Origin: Alphaproteobacteria bacterium
GTDB taxonomy: Bacteria; Pseudomonadota; Alphaproteobacteria; ATCC43930; CGMCC-115725
Length of the DNA stretch: 11,206 bases
Reading direction: 5' to 3'
Assembly: GCA_017353855.1 (NCBI GenBank)
Contig: JAFMSA010000081.1
Location: 1-11,206 of the forward strand
The notes beneath the pieces were generated by a model. The model was not told where the DNA came from. It made no database searches and worked only from the letters and a program-made list of their open reading frames with translations. Position numbers and translations under genes: made by a program. This document shows, piece after piece, positions 1-7,234 of the stretch; position 1 is the first letter of the stretch, and each line of letters begins with the position of its first letter.

Positions 1-682
1 GAGCGCCGCGACCCCGAGTTCGAGCCGAAGATGTCCGAAATCCTCTGTGTCTACCGGCAAGTGGCGATGCTGCGTGAGCAAGCCAAAGAGGGGCAGAACC
101 AAGGCCAAGGCAGCGCTGACGGGGCCATCGCGATCGTCTCTTAATCGTCTCTTACGACGAGAGAGACCAGTGATCCAGGCGATTGGCACGACGGCGCCGG
201 ATCGCCCGCCACTTCCCGGCATCAGTCCCACCGTGATGCGCGACCACGAGTACAAACGCCACGGCACCGTGACCCTGATTGCAGGTATCGATCTGCTGAC
301 CGGGCACGTCCATGCTCTGGTCCAGGACCGCCACCGAAGTCGCGAGTTTATCGAGTTCCTTAAACTCCTCGGCGCTGCCTACCCCGCCGACACTGCGATC
401 GAGGTCATTCTCGACAACCATTCCGCTCATGGCTCGTGCGACACGACGAACTGGCTTGCCGCGAGCCGATCGGGCGCTTTACCCTTCACCTTCACGCCGA
501 CGCATGGGTCGTAGCTCAACCTTATTGAGGGCTTCTTCTCCAAGTTGACGCGTTCGACGCTGCGACACATCCGCGTCAGCTCCAAAGAGGAACTCAAGCA
601 ACGCCTCTTAAGCTGCGTTGACGATGTCAATCGCCATCCGGTCGTCCACACCTCGGGCTACAAAATCGACGAGGCAGCGTGA
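1..682 (+). pseudogene. IS630-family transposase remnant, frameshifted and amber-stopped
   Basis: This would be a DDE transposase (Tc1/mariner-like IS630 family) that cuts and pastes its element into TA sites. The gene enters from the left edge in frame 1 (starting ERRDPEFEPKMSEILCVYRQ) and hits TAA at 142-144. Homologous sequence resumes in frame 2 with IQAIGTTAPDRPPLPG, DHEYKRHGTVTLIAGIDLL and HRSREFIEFLKLLGAAYP. The second catalytic Asp lies in LDNHSAH (codon 413-415). A TAG at 512-514 replaces the expected Trp codon in HGS-W-LNLIEGFF. The frame then continues with the catalytic Glu (codon 527-529) and ends normally at TGA 680-682. The first shift comes from an 11-bp tandem duplication (133-154) plus about two extra bases near 162-172. 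With two independent lesions it cannot make active transposase. The N-terminal helix-turn-helix part lies outside the window. Family identity is recognised from conserved motifs. Confidence 0.93.
133..154 (+). repeat. 11-bp tandem duplication that breaks the transposase
   Basis: The unit ATCGTCTCTTA occurs twice head to tail at 133-143 and 144-154. In intact relatives one copy encodes the Ile-Val-Ser-Tyr stretch just before Asp-Glu, so the second copy inserts 11 bases and creates the TAA at 142-144. It looks like a replication-slippage event. Confidence 0.9.
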
Positions 683-831
683 CCTCCAGCTAATTTAATT
701 TATGTCGGAAACACAGAACTAGTAAATAATTGAAGCATCCCAGCGGTCATGGCTTCACTGCCCGGGCACGCGGAGCAAGCGAGGGACTGCTGCAGAGCCG
801 TGAGTTCAGTGTCGGGACACGTAGAAGAGCA

Positions 832-2172
832 TCAAAGCGCGGCCGGCGCTACAGTCTCCTGCCCGCGGCTGTTGCGACCGGCGCCAATGAACAGCACCAT
901 GACCGCAGCCGCGATCAATAAGATCCCGGACGTAATGAATGCCTCGATATAGGTGCCGAAGGTAATTCGCAGGACGCCAGCGAGATAGGCCGCAGAGGCG
1001 CTGCCGATCTGGTGGATCACCGTAATCCAGGCGACCATGATCCCGATCCGTTGAGCGCCGACAACGCCGCTCAGAAGACGCACCGTCGGTGGCGCGCTTG
1101 CGATCCAATCGAGCCCGTAGACGGTGCTGAACACCGACAGGCCGTAAACCGACATATCAAAAGCAAAGGGAAGATAGAGCAGCGACAGGCCGCGTAGTCC
1201 ATAATAGGAGAACAACAGAAGCCGGTTGTCGCAGCGGTCGCTGAGCCAGCCCGAGACAGTTCCGCCAACCAGGGCGAAAACGCCGGTTGCCGCAAGCAGA
1301 CCGGCGCCCGCGACCTCGCTCAGCCCGTGATCGACGCAGGCGGGGATCAGGTGCGTGCCGATGAGACCGTTGGTCGTGGCGCCGCAGACGAAGTAACCGC
1401 CGGCGATCAACCAAAAATCGCGCGACCGCACGGCGGCGCCAAGTGCCCGGAATGCCACCGCGACCGGATTGCCCGCCGGGACAGCTGCCGGTCCCGACCT
1501 GCTGTCGCTGCCGTAAGCCGCAAGGCCGAGATCCTCGGGCCGGTCGCGCATGAACAAAACAAGCACCGGCAGGAAAACCATAACCGTTCCGGCCAAGACG
1601 AGGGACATCATCCGCCAACCGGCATGAGTGGCGAGCGCCGCCATCGTCGGAAGAAAGACCAGCTGACCGGCAGCGTTGGCCGCGGTCAGGATGCCGACGA
1701 CGAGCCCCTCACGTGTGCGGAACCAACGGGCAGCAATGAACGCCGCGAGATAAGCGCCGATAAAACCGGTCGACAGGCCAACGACGATACCCCACAGCAG
1801 AATGAGCTGCCAGGGTTGGCTCATGAGCGAAGTGAGCGCCACCCCTGCGGTCGTCGTGACCAGCGCGAGCGTCATCGTGCGGCGTGCGCCAAATCGGTCC
1901 ATCACTGCCGCGGCGATGGGCCCAATCGCTCCGTATAGAAGCAGGTTAATGCCCACGGCAAGGGAGATCGTGGCCCGCGACCAGTGAAATTCCTGTTCCA
2001 GTGGCACGATTAGCACGCTGGGTGTGGCGCGCACCCCGGCAGTCACGACCACCACCAAAAAGGTGACCGCAACGATAATCCAGGCGTAATGCAGACGCCT
2101 CACGATGGGTCGCATTAGCAGCGCGGTCAACTCAGGTCCGCTCCTCGTCCATTCGAGACGGTCACGAGGCAC
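832..2172 (-). CDS. MFS transporter, monocarboxylate/organic-acid-like
   Basis: A 446-residue inner-membrane secondary transporter of the Major Facilitator Superfamily. About 12 hydrophobic segments alternate with short loops. The motif-A loop after helix 2 reads GPIAAAVMDRFGARR, and the equivalent loop in the second half reads SGWLSDRCDNR. The C-terminal half carries YGLDWIASAPPTVRLL, a stretch I associate with a proteobacterial MFS group related to monocarboxylate or oxalate/formate-type carriers. Substrate cannot be read from sequence; an organic acid is the natural guess because the gene lies divergent to an acyl-CoA synthetase operon. The longest frame starts at a GTG (2170-2172). An ATG at 2113-2115 gives MRPIVRRLHYAWII and is at least as plausible, because the first helix begins directly after it; neither has a clear Shine-Dalgarno. 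The gene is full length, ends TGA and appears intact. Confidence 0.9.
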   Translation of the reverse strand: MPRDRLEWTRSGPELTALLMRPIVRRLHYAWIIVAVTFLVVVVTAGVRATPSVLIVPLEQEFHWSRATISLAVGINLLLYGAIGPIAAAVMDRFGARRTMTLALVTTTAGVALTSLMSQPWQLILLWGIVVGLSTGFIGAYLAAFIAARWFRTREGLVVGILTAANAAGQLVFLPTMAALATHAGWRMMSLVLAGTVMVFLPVLVLFMRDRPEDLGLAAYGSDSRSGPAAVPAGNPVAVAFRALGAAVRSRDFWLIAGGYFVCGATTNGLIGTHLIPACVDHGLSEVAGAGLLAATGVFALVGGTVSGWLSDRCDNRLLLFSYYGLRGLSLLYLPFAFDMSVYGLSVFSTVYGLDWIASAPPTVRLLSGVVGAQRIGIMVAWITVIHQIGSASAAYLAGVLRITFGTYIEAFITSGILLIAAAVMVLFIGAGRNSRGQETVAPAAL

Positions 2173-2176
2173 AAGC

Positions 2177-2431
2177 TTAAGCTATATCGGCCGGGAAGGC
2201 ATAGCGAATAGGGTCGGCGGCTACGCCCATATCATACCTGTTGAGCTCAAGCATCAGCTGGTCTGCCGATTTCATTTGATCGTCGGCGAACACAACATAG
2301 GGGGATCGACGACTGCCTTTAATTTTCGCTAAGCCTCGACGTGTGCCGTCATCCTTTTTTCGCGCATGGCGAGCGAGCCTGTCCGGAAGCGCCACCGACT
2401 GCTCCATGCCCGTCATGCGGCCCCGCATCAT
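2177..2431 (-). CDS. possible small protein upstream of the MFS gene, unknown function
   Basis: An 84-residue frame starts at ATG (2429-2431; a second ATG follows immediately) with GGGGAG about three bases upstream. It stops at TAA four bases before the GTG of the MFS gene, so the two could be co-transcribed. The N-terminal half is basic (RLARHARKKDDGTRRGLAK) and the C-terminal half is mixed and protein-like (YVVFADDQMKSADQLMLELN, then RYDMGVAADPIRYAFP). No signal peptide or membrane helix is seen. I do not recognise a family. The same frame is open further upstream to 2761, overlapping the VOC gene antisense, but that part is low-complexity and looks like a shadow. It could also be a C-terminal fragment of a lost gene, or chance. 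No competing gene is credible on the opposite strand. Confidence 0.38.
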   Translation of the reverse strand: MMRGRMTGMEQSVALPDRLARHARKKDDGTRRGLAKIKGSRRSPYVVFADDQMKSADQLMLELNRYDMGVAADPIRYAFPADIA

Positions 2432-2666
2432 GCTCTCCCCGCATCGCCGCTTGCGAGAAAGCTGGCAGTAAGCGGGCTTGTCGCAGGCCCCGGGGCGCGG
2501 TGCAGTCCTACGGCGTCGGCTCTTCAAGTAGGAATTCCAGCACGATGGAACGGTGCTCGCGCGAAGGCTTGAAGGTGCCTGGTGACGGGCTAGGCCTCTG
2601 CGGGGTTGCAGCCTTCCCGGTGCGCACCTAACCTCGCCGCATCCGTAAGCAACGGGGAACCGGAAC

Positions 2667-3497
2667 GTGGTCCCACCCTCACCGCTCCTCGACCATATTG
2701 TCATCGATGTGCACGATCGCATCGACGAGGCCGCGCAATGCTTTAGAGCGCTCGGTTTCAACCTGACGCCACGCGGCTTTCATACCCTCGGTTCGGCCAA
2801 TCACCTGGCGATATTCGCGACCGACTACCTGGAGTTGCTGGGCTTCGGCGCCGGCGGCGCACGCCGCACCGAACTCCAGTCCTTCCCGATCGGTCTCAAC
2901 GGTCTGGTCTTCACCACCGATAATGCCGAACGCATCTATCAAAACGCGCTCGCGGCCGGCCTGCCGATTCAGCCAGTCCAGTCCTTCTCCCGCCCCGTGA
3001 CGTTGGCCGGCACGACGCGGGATGCACGTTTTCGTACGACCCGCCTCGACTCCGGGCAGGTGCCGATGGGCCGGGTCTATTTCTGCGAGCATCTGACGCC
3101 CGAGCTGGTCTGGCGACCGGAGTGGCAGGCTCACCCCAACGGCGTTTGCGCAATCAGCCGCGTCGTCGTCGCGACGCCCGAGCCGCGGCGGACGGCGGCG
3201 CTGTTTCACGCCCTGTTCGGGTCCGTGACGACCGCGCGGGATGACCGTCTGACCTTTGCCGCAGGCACGGCGCTGATCGAGCTGGCGTCGCCGGCGGCGG
3301 TGTCCGAGGAGTTTGGCGACGCCGCGGCGGACGCGGACGGACGGAACGAATACCTCGCTGCCGCGGAGTTCAGGGTCACCTCACTGCAGGAAACCATGCG
3401 CCTATTGCGTCAGGCCGTGGAGCCGCGCGTCGAGGACCGTCGGGCTCTGGTGCCGGCCACGGCCGCGTTCAACTCCGCGCTGGGGTTCACGGAGTAG
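2667..3497 (+). CDS. VOC-superfamily protein, glyoxalase_3-like
   Basis: A 276-residue cytoplasmic protein with vicinal-oxygen-chelate folds (glyoxalase/dioxygenase/isomerase superfamily). The N-terminal module reads LLDHIVIDVHDRIDEA (residues 7-22), then RALGFNLTPRGFHTLGSANH (27-46) and YLELLGFG (54-61), a pattern I link to glyoxalase_3-like domains. H10, H46 and E56 are candidate metal ligands. A second half-module begins near residue 160 (GVCAISRVVVATPEP) and is weaker towards the C terminus. The reaction is not determinable: VOC members include lyases, isomerases, epimerases and non-catalytic binders. Start: GTG 2667-2669 with GGGGA at 2654-2658. It is the first gene of the plus-strand operon, its stop lies three bases before the ligase ATG, and its start faces away from the MFS transporter across a 235-bp gap (2432-2666), where the operon promoter should lie. 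Confidence 0.88.
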   Translation: MVPPSPLLDHIVIDVHDRIDEAAQCFRALGFNLTPRGFHTLGSANHLAIFATDYLELLGFGAGGARRTELQSFPIGLNGLVFTTDNAERIYQNALAAGLPIQPVQSFSRPVTLAGTTRDARFRTTRLDSGQVPMGRVYFCEHLTPELVWRPEWQAHPNGVCAISRVVVATPEPRRTAALFHALFGSVTTARDDRLTFAAGTALIELASPAAVSEEFGDAAADADGRNEYLAAAEFRVTSLQETMRLLRQAVEPRVEDRRALVPATAAFNSALGFTE

Positions 3498-3500
3498 ACG

Positions 3501-5027
3501 ATGGCCGAACCGAGCGGCGAATTCGAGCCGACCACGTTTGCTAATCTGGGCGACGCAATCGATCGCACCGGCGATCGCGAAGCGGCGGCTCTGATTGATC
3601 TTGGTGGCGAGGAGGGGCCGCGAATCTATTCCTACCGCGAATTAGACCGGCTCGCCGCTTCGGTCGCACGCGGATTTTTAGCAGCAGGGCTCGAGCCTGG
3701 CGCACGCGTCGCGATCCTGTCCGCGAACCGGGCTGAGTTTCTCGCGAGCGTTCTTGGCGCGATGCGGGCCAGCCTCGTCGCGGTGCCCGTAAACTGGAAA
3801 CTGCCGTCGCCAACGGTCGCGGCGATCCTCGACGATTGCGAGGCGCGCTTGATACTGTGCGATAAACCACGACAGCCGCTGTGCCCGCCGGGTCGAGACG
3901 GCGTCACCTTTGGCGATGACTTCGCCTCCCTGCTGGATCCCGGACCCTTCGCCGCAACCAAACCGCACCCCGCCGAACCCGCGATGTTTCTCTACACCTC
4001 GGGGTCGAGCGGGCGGCCCAAGGGCGTGGTATTGTCGCATCACAGTCATCTCTGGGTCATCGATCAGCGCCTGCGCCCGCTGTCGCATCAGGCAGAGCGG
4101 CCACTGGTTGCTGCTCCGCTCTACCACATGAATGCCCTCGCCGTGTGCCAAGCGGCGCTCGCCCAAGGCGATACGATCATTCTGCTGCCCGGCTTTACGA
4201 CGGCCAGCTACATCGAGGCGGCAAGCACCCATCGCGCCACGGTCTTGACCTCGGTTCCAACGATGATTGCGATGATGTTGCGGGAGCGGGACTTGCTGGC
4301 GCGGAGCGATCTGTCCTCGGTCGGAGCCGTGCGCATGGGCTCGGCACCGGTGTCGCCGGCATTGATGCAGGTGGCGCGGCAGGTTTTCCCGAGGGCCGCA
4401 ATCGCCAATGCCTATGGGACGACCGAAGCCGGTCCGATTGTCTTTGTGCCACACCCCAACGGCCGCAAGACACCCGATCTGGCGCTTGGCGTCGCGCATC
4501 CCCGGGTCGCGTTGCGCCTTGTGGATGGCATCGATTCCGATGCCGGGGAAGGCGTCTTACATATGCGCTGTCCGGCATTGATGAGCGGCTACCATAATTT
4601 GCCGGAGGCGACCCGCGCGGTTCTGACCGACGATGGGTTCTATATCACCGGCGACGTATTCCGCCGCGACAGTGCCGGGTTCTACTATTTCATAGGACGG
4701 GCCGACGACATGTTCGTCAGCGGCGGCGAGAACGTTTATCCCGGCGAAGTCGAAAAGATGCTCGAACGCCATCCCGACATCCACCAAGCCGCCGTGGTGC
4801 CGGTCGACGACGAGCTGAAGTTCAAGAAACCGGTTGCCTTCGTCGTGCCACGGCCGGGTACGGCGCCCAGCGAGGCAGCGATAAAGGAATTCGCGCTGAA
4901 GAATGCAGCGCCCTACCTGCATCCGCGGCGGGTCTGGCTATTGCACGAGATGCCGCTCGCCGGTACCAACAAGATCGATCGGCGCGCGCTTGCGGCCTGT
5001 GCCGCCGAACTCCTGTCGCAACCGTGA
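3501..5027 (+). CDS. acyl-CoA synthetase, AMP-forming (class I adenylate-forming)
   Basis: A 508-residue enzyme that should convert a carboxylic acid, ATP and CoA to acyl-CoA, AMP and PPi through an acyl-adenylate. The ANL family motifs are complete: P-loop LYTSGSSGRPKGVVLSHH (164-181), YGTTEAG (305-311), the ribose-binding TGD (383-385), the hinge region IGRADDMFVSGGENVYPGEV (398-417), and the C-terminal GTNKIDR with the catalytic Lys at 491. No membrane segment or signal peptide is seen. Length is typical of the medium-chain/aromatic acyl-CoA ligase range; the acid substrate cannot be assigned. The start ATG lies three bases after the VOC stop, implying coupled expression. It is the clearest enzyme in the operon and suggests the cassette activates a small or medium organic acid. 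Confidence 0.95.
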   Translation: MAEPSGEFEPTTFANLGDAIDRTGDREAAALIDLGGEEGPRIYSYRELDRLAASVARGFLAAGLEPGARVAILSANRAEFLASVLGAMRASLVAVPVNWKLPSPTVAAILDDCEARLILCDKPRQPLCPPGRDGVTFGDDFASLLDPGPFAATKPHPAEPAMFLYTSGSSGRPKGVVLSHHSHLWVIDQRLRPLSHQAERPLVAAPLYHMNALAVCQAALAQGDTIILLPGFTTASYIEAASTHRATVLTSVPTMIAMMLRERDLLARSDLSSVGAVRMGSAPVSPALMQVARQVFPRAAIANAYGTTEAGPIVFVPHPNGRKTPDLALGVAHPRVALRLVDGIDSDAGEGVLHMRCPALMSGYHNLPEATRAVLTDDGFYITGDVFRRDSAGFYYFIGRADDMFVSGGENVYPGEVEKMLERHPDIHQAAVVPVDDELKFKKPVAFVVPRPGTAPSEAAIKEFALKNAAPYLHPRRVWLLHEMPLAGTNKIDRRALAACAAELLSQP

Positions 5028-5043
5028 GCGAAGCAGATACGAT

Positions 5044-6054
5044 ATGAAGGCCCTGGTTCTGCGCGCACATGGCGCGCATGGGTTGAGCCTGGAAACGGGC
5101 TTTCCCGATCCAGTTCCCGGTGATGGCGATGTCGTTCTGCGCGTGCGCGCGGCCTCGCTCAACTATCACGACGTCTTCACCCGCCGCGGAATGCCGGGAA
5201 TCAGAATCCCGATGCCGGCAATCATGGGTCTCGACGTGGCCGGCGAGATCGTCGCACTCGGTCCGAAGGTGAGCGGGTGGAGGATCGGCGATCGGGCGCT
5301 GGGCGACCCGATCAACCGCGTCGAGGGCGGTCTCACCGGTGAAACCGTGCACGGCGGTTTGGCCGAGTATTGCTGCTTGCGCGCCCATCAACTGATTCCG
5401 ATTCCTGACGGCGTCGGTTTTGCAGCGGCTGCGGCATTGCCCTGCGCTTACGGTACCTCCCGCCGGATGATGGTCACCAGGGGGCATGTCGCGGCCGGTG
5501 AAAAGGTGCTTATCCTCGGCGCCTCGGGCGGCGTCGGCGTGTGCTGCGTGCAGCTCGCCAAACTGGCGGGCGCGACGGTGATCGCTGTGACCAGCTCGGC
5601 CGAAAAGGCAGCGCGACTGCGCGCTCTCGGCGCCGACGACATCATCGACCACGTGCAGGAAGATTTCGTGCAGGCGGTCCACACGCGCTATGGCAAGCCC
5701 GCACGGCGCGGGCCTGGCAGCGACCGCGGTCTCGACGTTGTCGTCAATTACACCGGCGGCGACACCTGGACGAAGTGCCTGCGCATATTGCGCGTAGGCG
5801 GTCGGGTTCTGACCTGCGGTGCGACCGCCGGCTACAATCCGCCGGAGGACATCCGCTATATCTGGACGTTCGAGTTGCAGATTCTGGGCGCCAACGGCTG
5901 GACGCGTGAGGATGTGATGGTCCTTCTCGACCTGGTGCAGGCTGGAAAATTGCAAACCGTCATCGATGAGACCTTTCCGCTGGAGCGCGCGGATGAAGCG
6001 CTGCAGCGGCTGGAAAACCGGCAAGTCTTCGGCAAGCTGGTAGTGACACCATGA
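5044..6054 (+). CDS. zinc-free medium-chain dehydrogenase/reductase (quinone-oxidoreductase-like)
   Basis: A 336-residue NAD(P)-dependent oxidoreductase of the MDR superfamily. The GroES-like catalytic domain spans about 1-120 and the Rossmann domain about 125-270, with the nucleotide-binding loop GASGGVG (159-165) followed by CCVQLAKLAGATVIAVTSSA. The N-terminal domain has SLNYHD (38-43) and GLDVAGEIV (62-70) in place of the GHEGAG zinc-ligand motif. The four-cysteine structural-zinc loop is absent, so it most resembles quinone oxidoreductase/enoyl reductase-type members that reduce activated C=C bonds without metal. Start ATG 5044 was chosen because the family N terminus MKALVL begins there; the frame is open upstream to 4903 but overlaps the ligase gene and is not family-like. 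Spacing to the ligase is 16 nt, and the 3' end overlaps the thioesterase start by four bases (ATGA). Likely role: a redox step on the operon's acyl-CoA or enone-like intermediate (inferred). Confidence 0.93.
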   Translation: MKALVLRAHGAHGLSLETGFPDPVPGDGDVVLRVRAASLNYHDVFTRRGMPGIRIPMPAIMGLDVAGEIVALGPKVSGWRIGDRALGDPINRVEGGLTGETVHGGLAEYCCLRAHQLIPIPDGVGFAAAAALPCAYGTSRRMMVTRGHVAAGEKVLILGASGGVGVCCVQLAKLAGATVIAVTSSAEKAARLRALGADDIIDHVQEDFVQAVHTRYGKPARRGPGSDRGLDVVVNYTGGDTWTKCLRILRVGGRVLTCGATAGYNPPEDIRYIWTFELQILGANGWTREDVMVLLDLVQAGKLQTVIDETFPLERADEALQRLENRQVFGKLVVTP

Positions 6055-6470
6055 CCAGCGTGCAGCTCGGCAAGCATGAACTGCAGCAACGCCTGGCGCA
6101 TTCCGCCTTCATCGATTTCCTGAACCTCACCGTGGTCGGCACCGACCCCGAGAAGCAGGAGGTCGTCATGCGGGCTCCGATGCGGCCCGAATTCGAGCGC
6201 GGGCGGGGCACCGGGCAATGGCATGGCGGACCGATCGCCGCAATCATCGACACTGTCGGCGATTACGCACTCGTCATGCTGCTAGGCCGGCCTTTGCCGA
6301 CGGTGAATTTCCGGGTCGACTACCTGCGCCCTGCGATCAACACCGACCTGGTCGTCACTGCAAGGGTGCGACGCAGCGGAAGGCTTGTCGGCGTCGTCGA
6401 TATCGATGTCATGAACGACGTCGGCCAGTTCATCGCCCTTGGCCGCGCCACTTATGCTATTGCAGAGTGA
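6051..6470 (+). CDS. PaaI-type hotdog-fold acyl-CoA thioesterase
   Basis: A 139-residue hotdog-fold protein that likely hydrolyses an acyl- or aryl-CoA thioester to free acid and CoA in the cytoplasm. The central helix motif reads WHGGPIAAIIDTVGDYAL (57-74), the PaaI-like HGG pattern with D67 where the catalytic acid is usually found. It is followed by the beta-strand signature VNFRVDYLRPA (85-95), common to this family. Length is typical. The start ATG overlaps the dehydrogenase stop (ATGA, 6051-6054), indicating translational coupling and making this the last gene of the operon. A thioesterase beside an acyl-CoA synthetase often proofreads dead-end CoA esters and releases CoA, or frees the pathway product; which applies here is unknown. 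No obvious terminator follows. Confidence 0.92.
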   Translation: MTSVQLGKHELQQRLAHSAFIDFLNLTVVGTDPEKQEVVMRAPMRPEFERGRGTGQWHGGPIAAIIDTVGDYALVMLLGRPLPTVNFRVDYLRPAINTDLVVTARVRRSGRLVGVVDIDVMNDVGQFIALGRATYAIAE

Positions 6471-6569
6471 ACAGCGTCTCGGTTACTCGCAGGCTGGTAG
6501 GCTCCGGTTCGCTATTATAGCGTGATCATGGCACTATCTCGATGCGCGAGTCATGCAATTTGAGGGTCT

Positions 6570-7234
6570 GTGGCCGCTCGGCAACTTGGAACGATTGCGT
6601 GCCGGAGCAAAGGCCGCTCGGCGCCGTGTCCGGCAGCCGCGACGGCGAACTCTTCAACGCCTACGGCGGACAGGACCGGATATATAGAGGCGCTCGACCT
6701 CGCGGGCGGGCGCGAGGTAGGGAGCTCCCCGCACTTTCTTCGTCAAGGCTTGGCAGAAGCTATAGAATTCAGCAACGTCGCGACTATTGTCGCGCCCTAT
6801 GCGACGATGCCGCACATCGGCAAAGCTACGCGAATGCACTCGCAAAGAAGATGCTGGTGATCGACGTGAGCCGCCGGATCGTACGACGGGACGGCGACGA
6901 CATTGTCAAATGGATCGACGAGCAAGGGAGAGCCGGCCTTGCAACGGCGAAGTTGTTATCAGGTGCACATATCGTGCGCTCATTCAATGCCATCGGGTTT
7001 GCCAAGCTACCGCAACACGCCCGCCCGCCGGTTGAATTGGTCGGGGTGCCGACCGCAGGCAATCACCCGAACCTGTTGTGTCGCATCGCGTTTCATTCGG
7101 GAGATTGGCCTCGAACCCGTCGTGGTCGGCGGCCTGGCGATGGGCAAAATATCTGGTCCCGGGAACGCCTCTAGGCGGGGAGCACACGGCAGCGGGAATC
7201 CGGCAGATTGTCGCCAGCCTGCATCGAGCCGCGC
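6570..7234 (+). pseudogene. relic of a coenzyme-F420-dependent-type NADP oxidoreductase
   Basis: Pieces of one Rossmann-fold protein of the NADP oxidoreductase/F420 reductase-like family are spread over all three plus frames in correct family order. Frame 3 holds EFSNVATIVAPYATMPHIGK (6765-6824). Frame 2 continues SYANALAKKMLVIDVSRR (from 6824), then LLSGAHIVRSFNAIGFAKL and VELVGVPTAG. Frame 3 resumes with RFIREIGLEPVVVGGLAMGK (to 7148). Frame 1 ends it with YLVPGTPLGGEHTAAGIRQ (from 7150). At least three shifts are therefore needed: near 6824, between about 7062 and 7089, and at the AAAA run 7146-7149. The N-terminal GxGxxG region is not recognisable, so the left boundary is approximate. The 3' end runs into the next gene's start region. 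Function when intact would have been NADP-linked hydride transfer; now almost certainly non-functional. Sequencing error is a less likely alternative given several lesions and the degraded N terminus. Confidence 0.82.

Noticed and set aside
683..740. Right terminal inverted repeat and TA target site of the IS630 remnant
   Set aside because: A terminus is expected here, but the left end is outside the window, so the repeat cannot be matched and I cannot define it.
1327..1938. 203-codon plus-strand open frame opposite the MFS transporter
   Set aside because: Charged Arg/Asp/Glu-rich shadow of the transmembrane protein's coding strand.
3678..4499. 273-codon minus-strand open frame opposite the acyl-CoA synthetase
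   Set aside because: Antisense to complete adenylate-forming motifs; product is Arg/Gln/His-rich and matches no family.
4903..5043. Upstream extension of the dehydrogenase
   Set aside because: Overlaps the ligase gene in another frame, Cys/Arg-rich and unlike MDR N termini, which begin at MKALVL.
4822..6024. 400-codon minus-strand open frame opposite the dehydrogenase
   Set aside because: Low-complexity His/Arg/Ala-rich product, antisense to a gene with clear MDR motifs; typical of GC-rich shadow frames.
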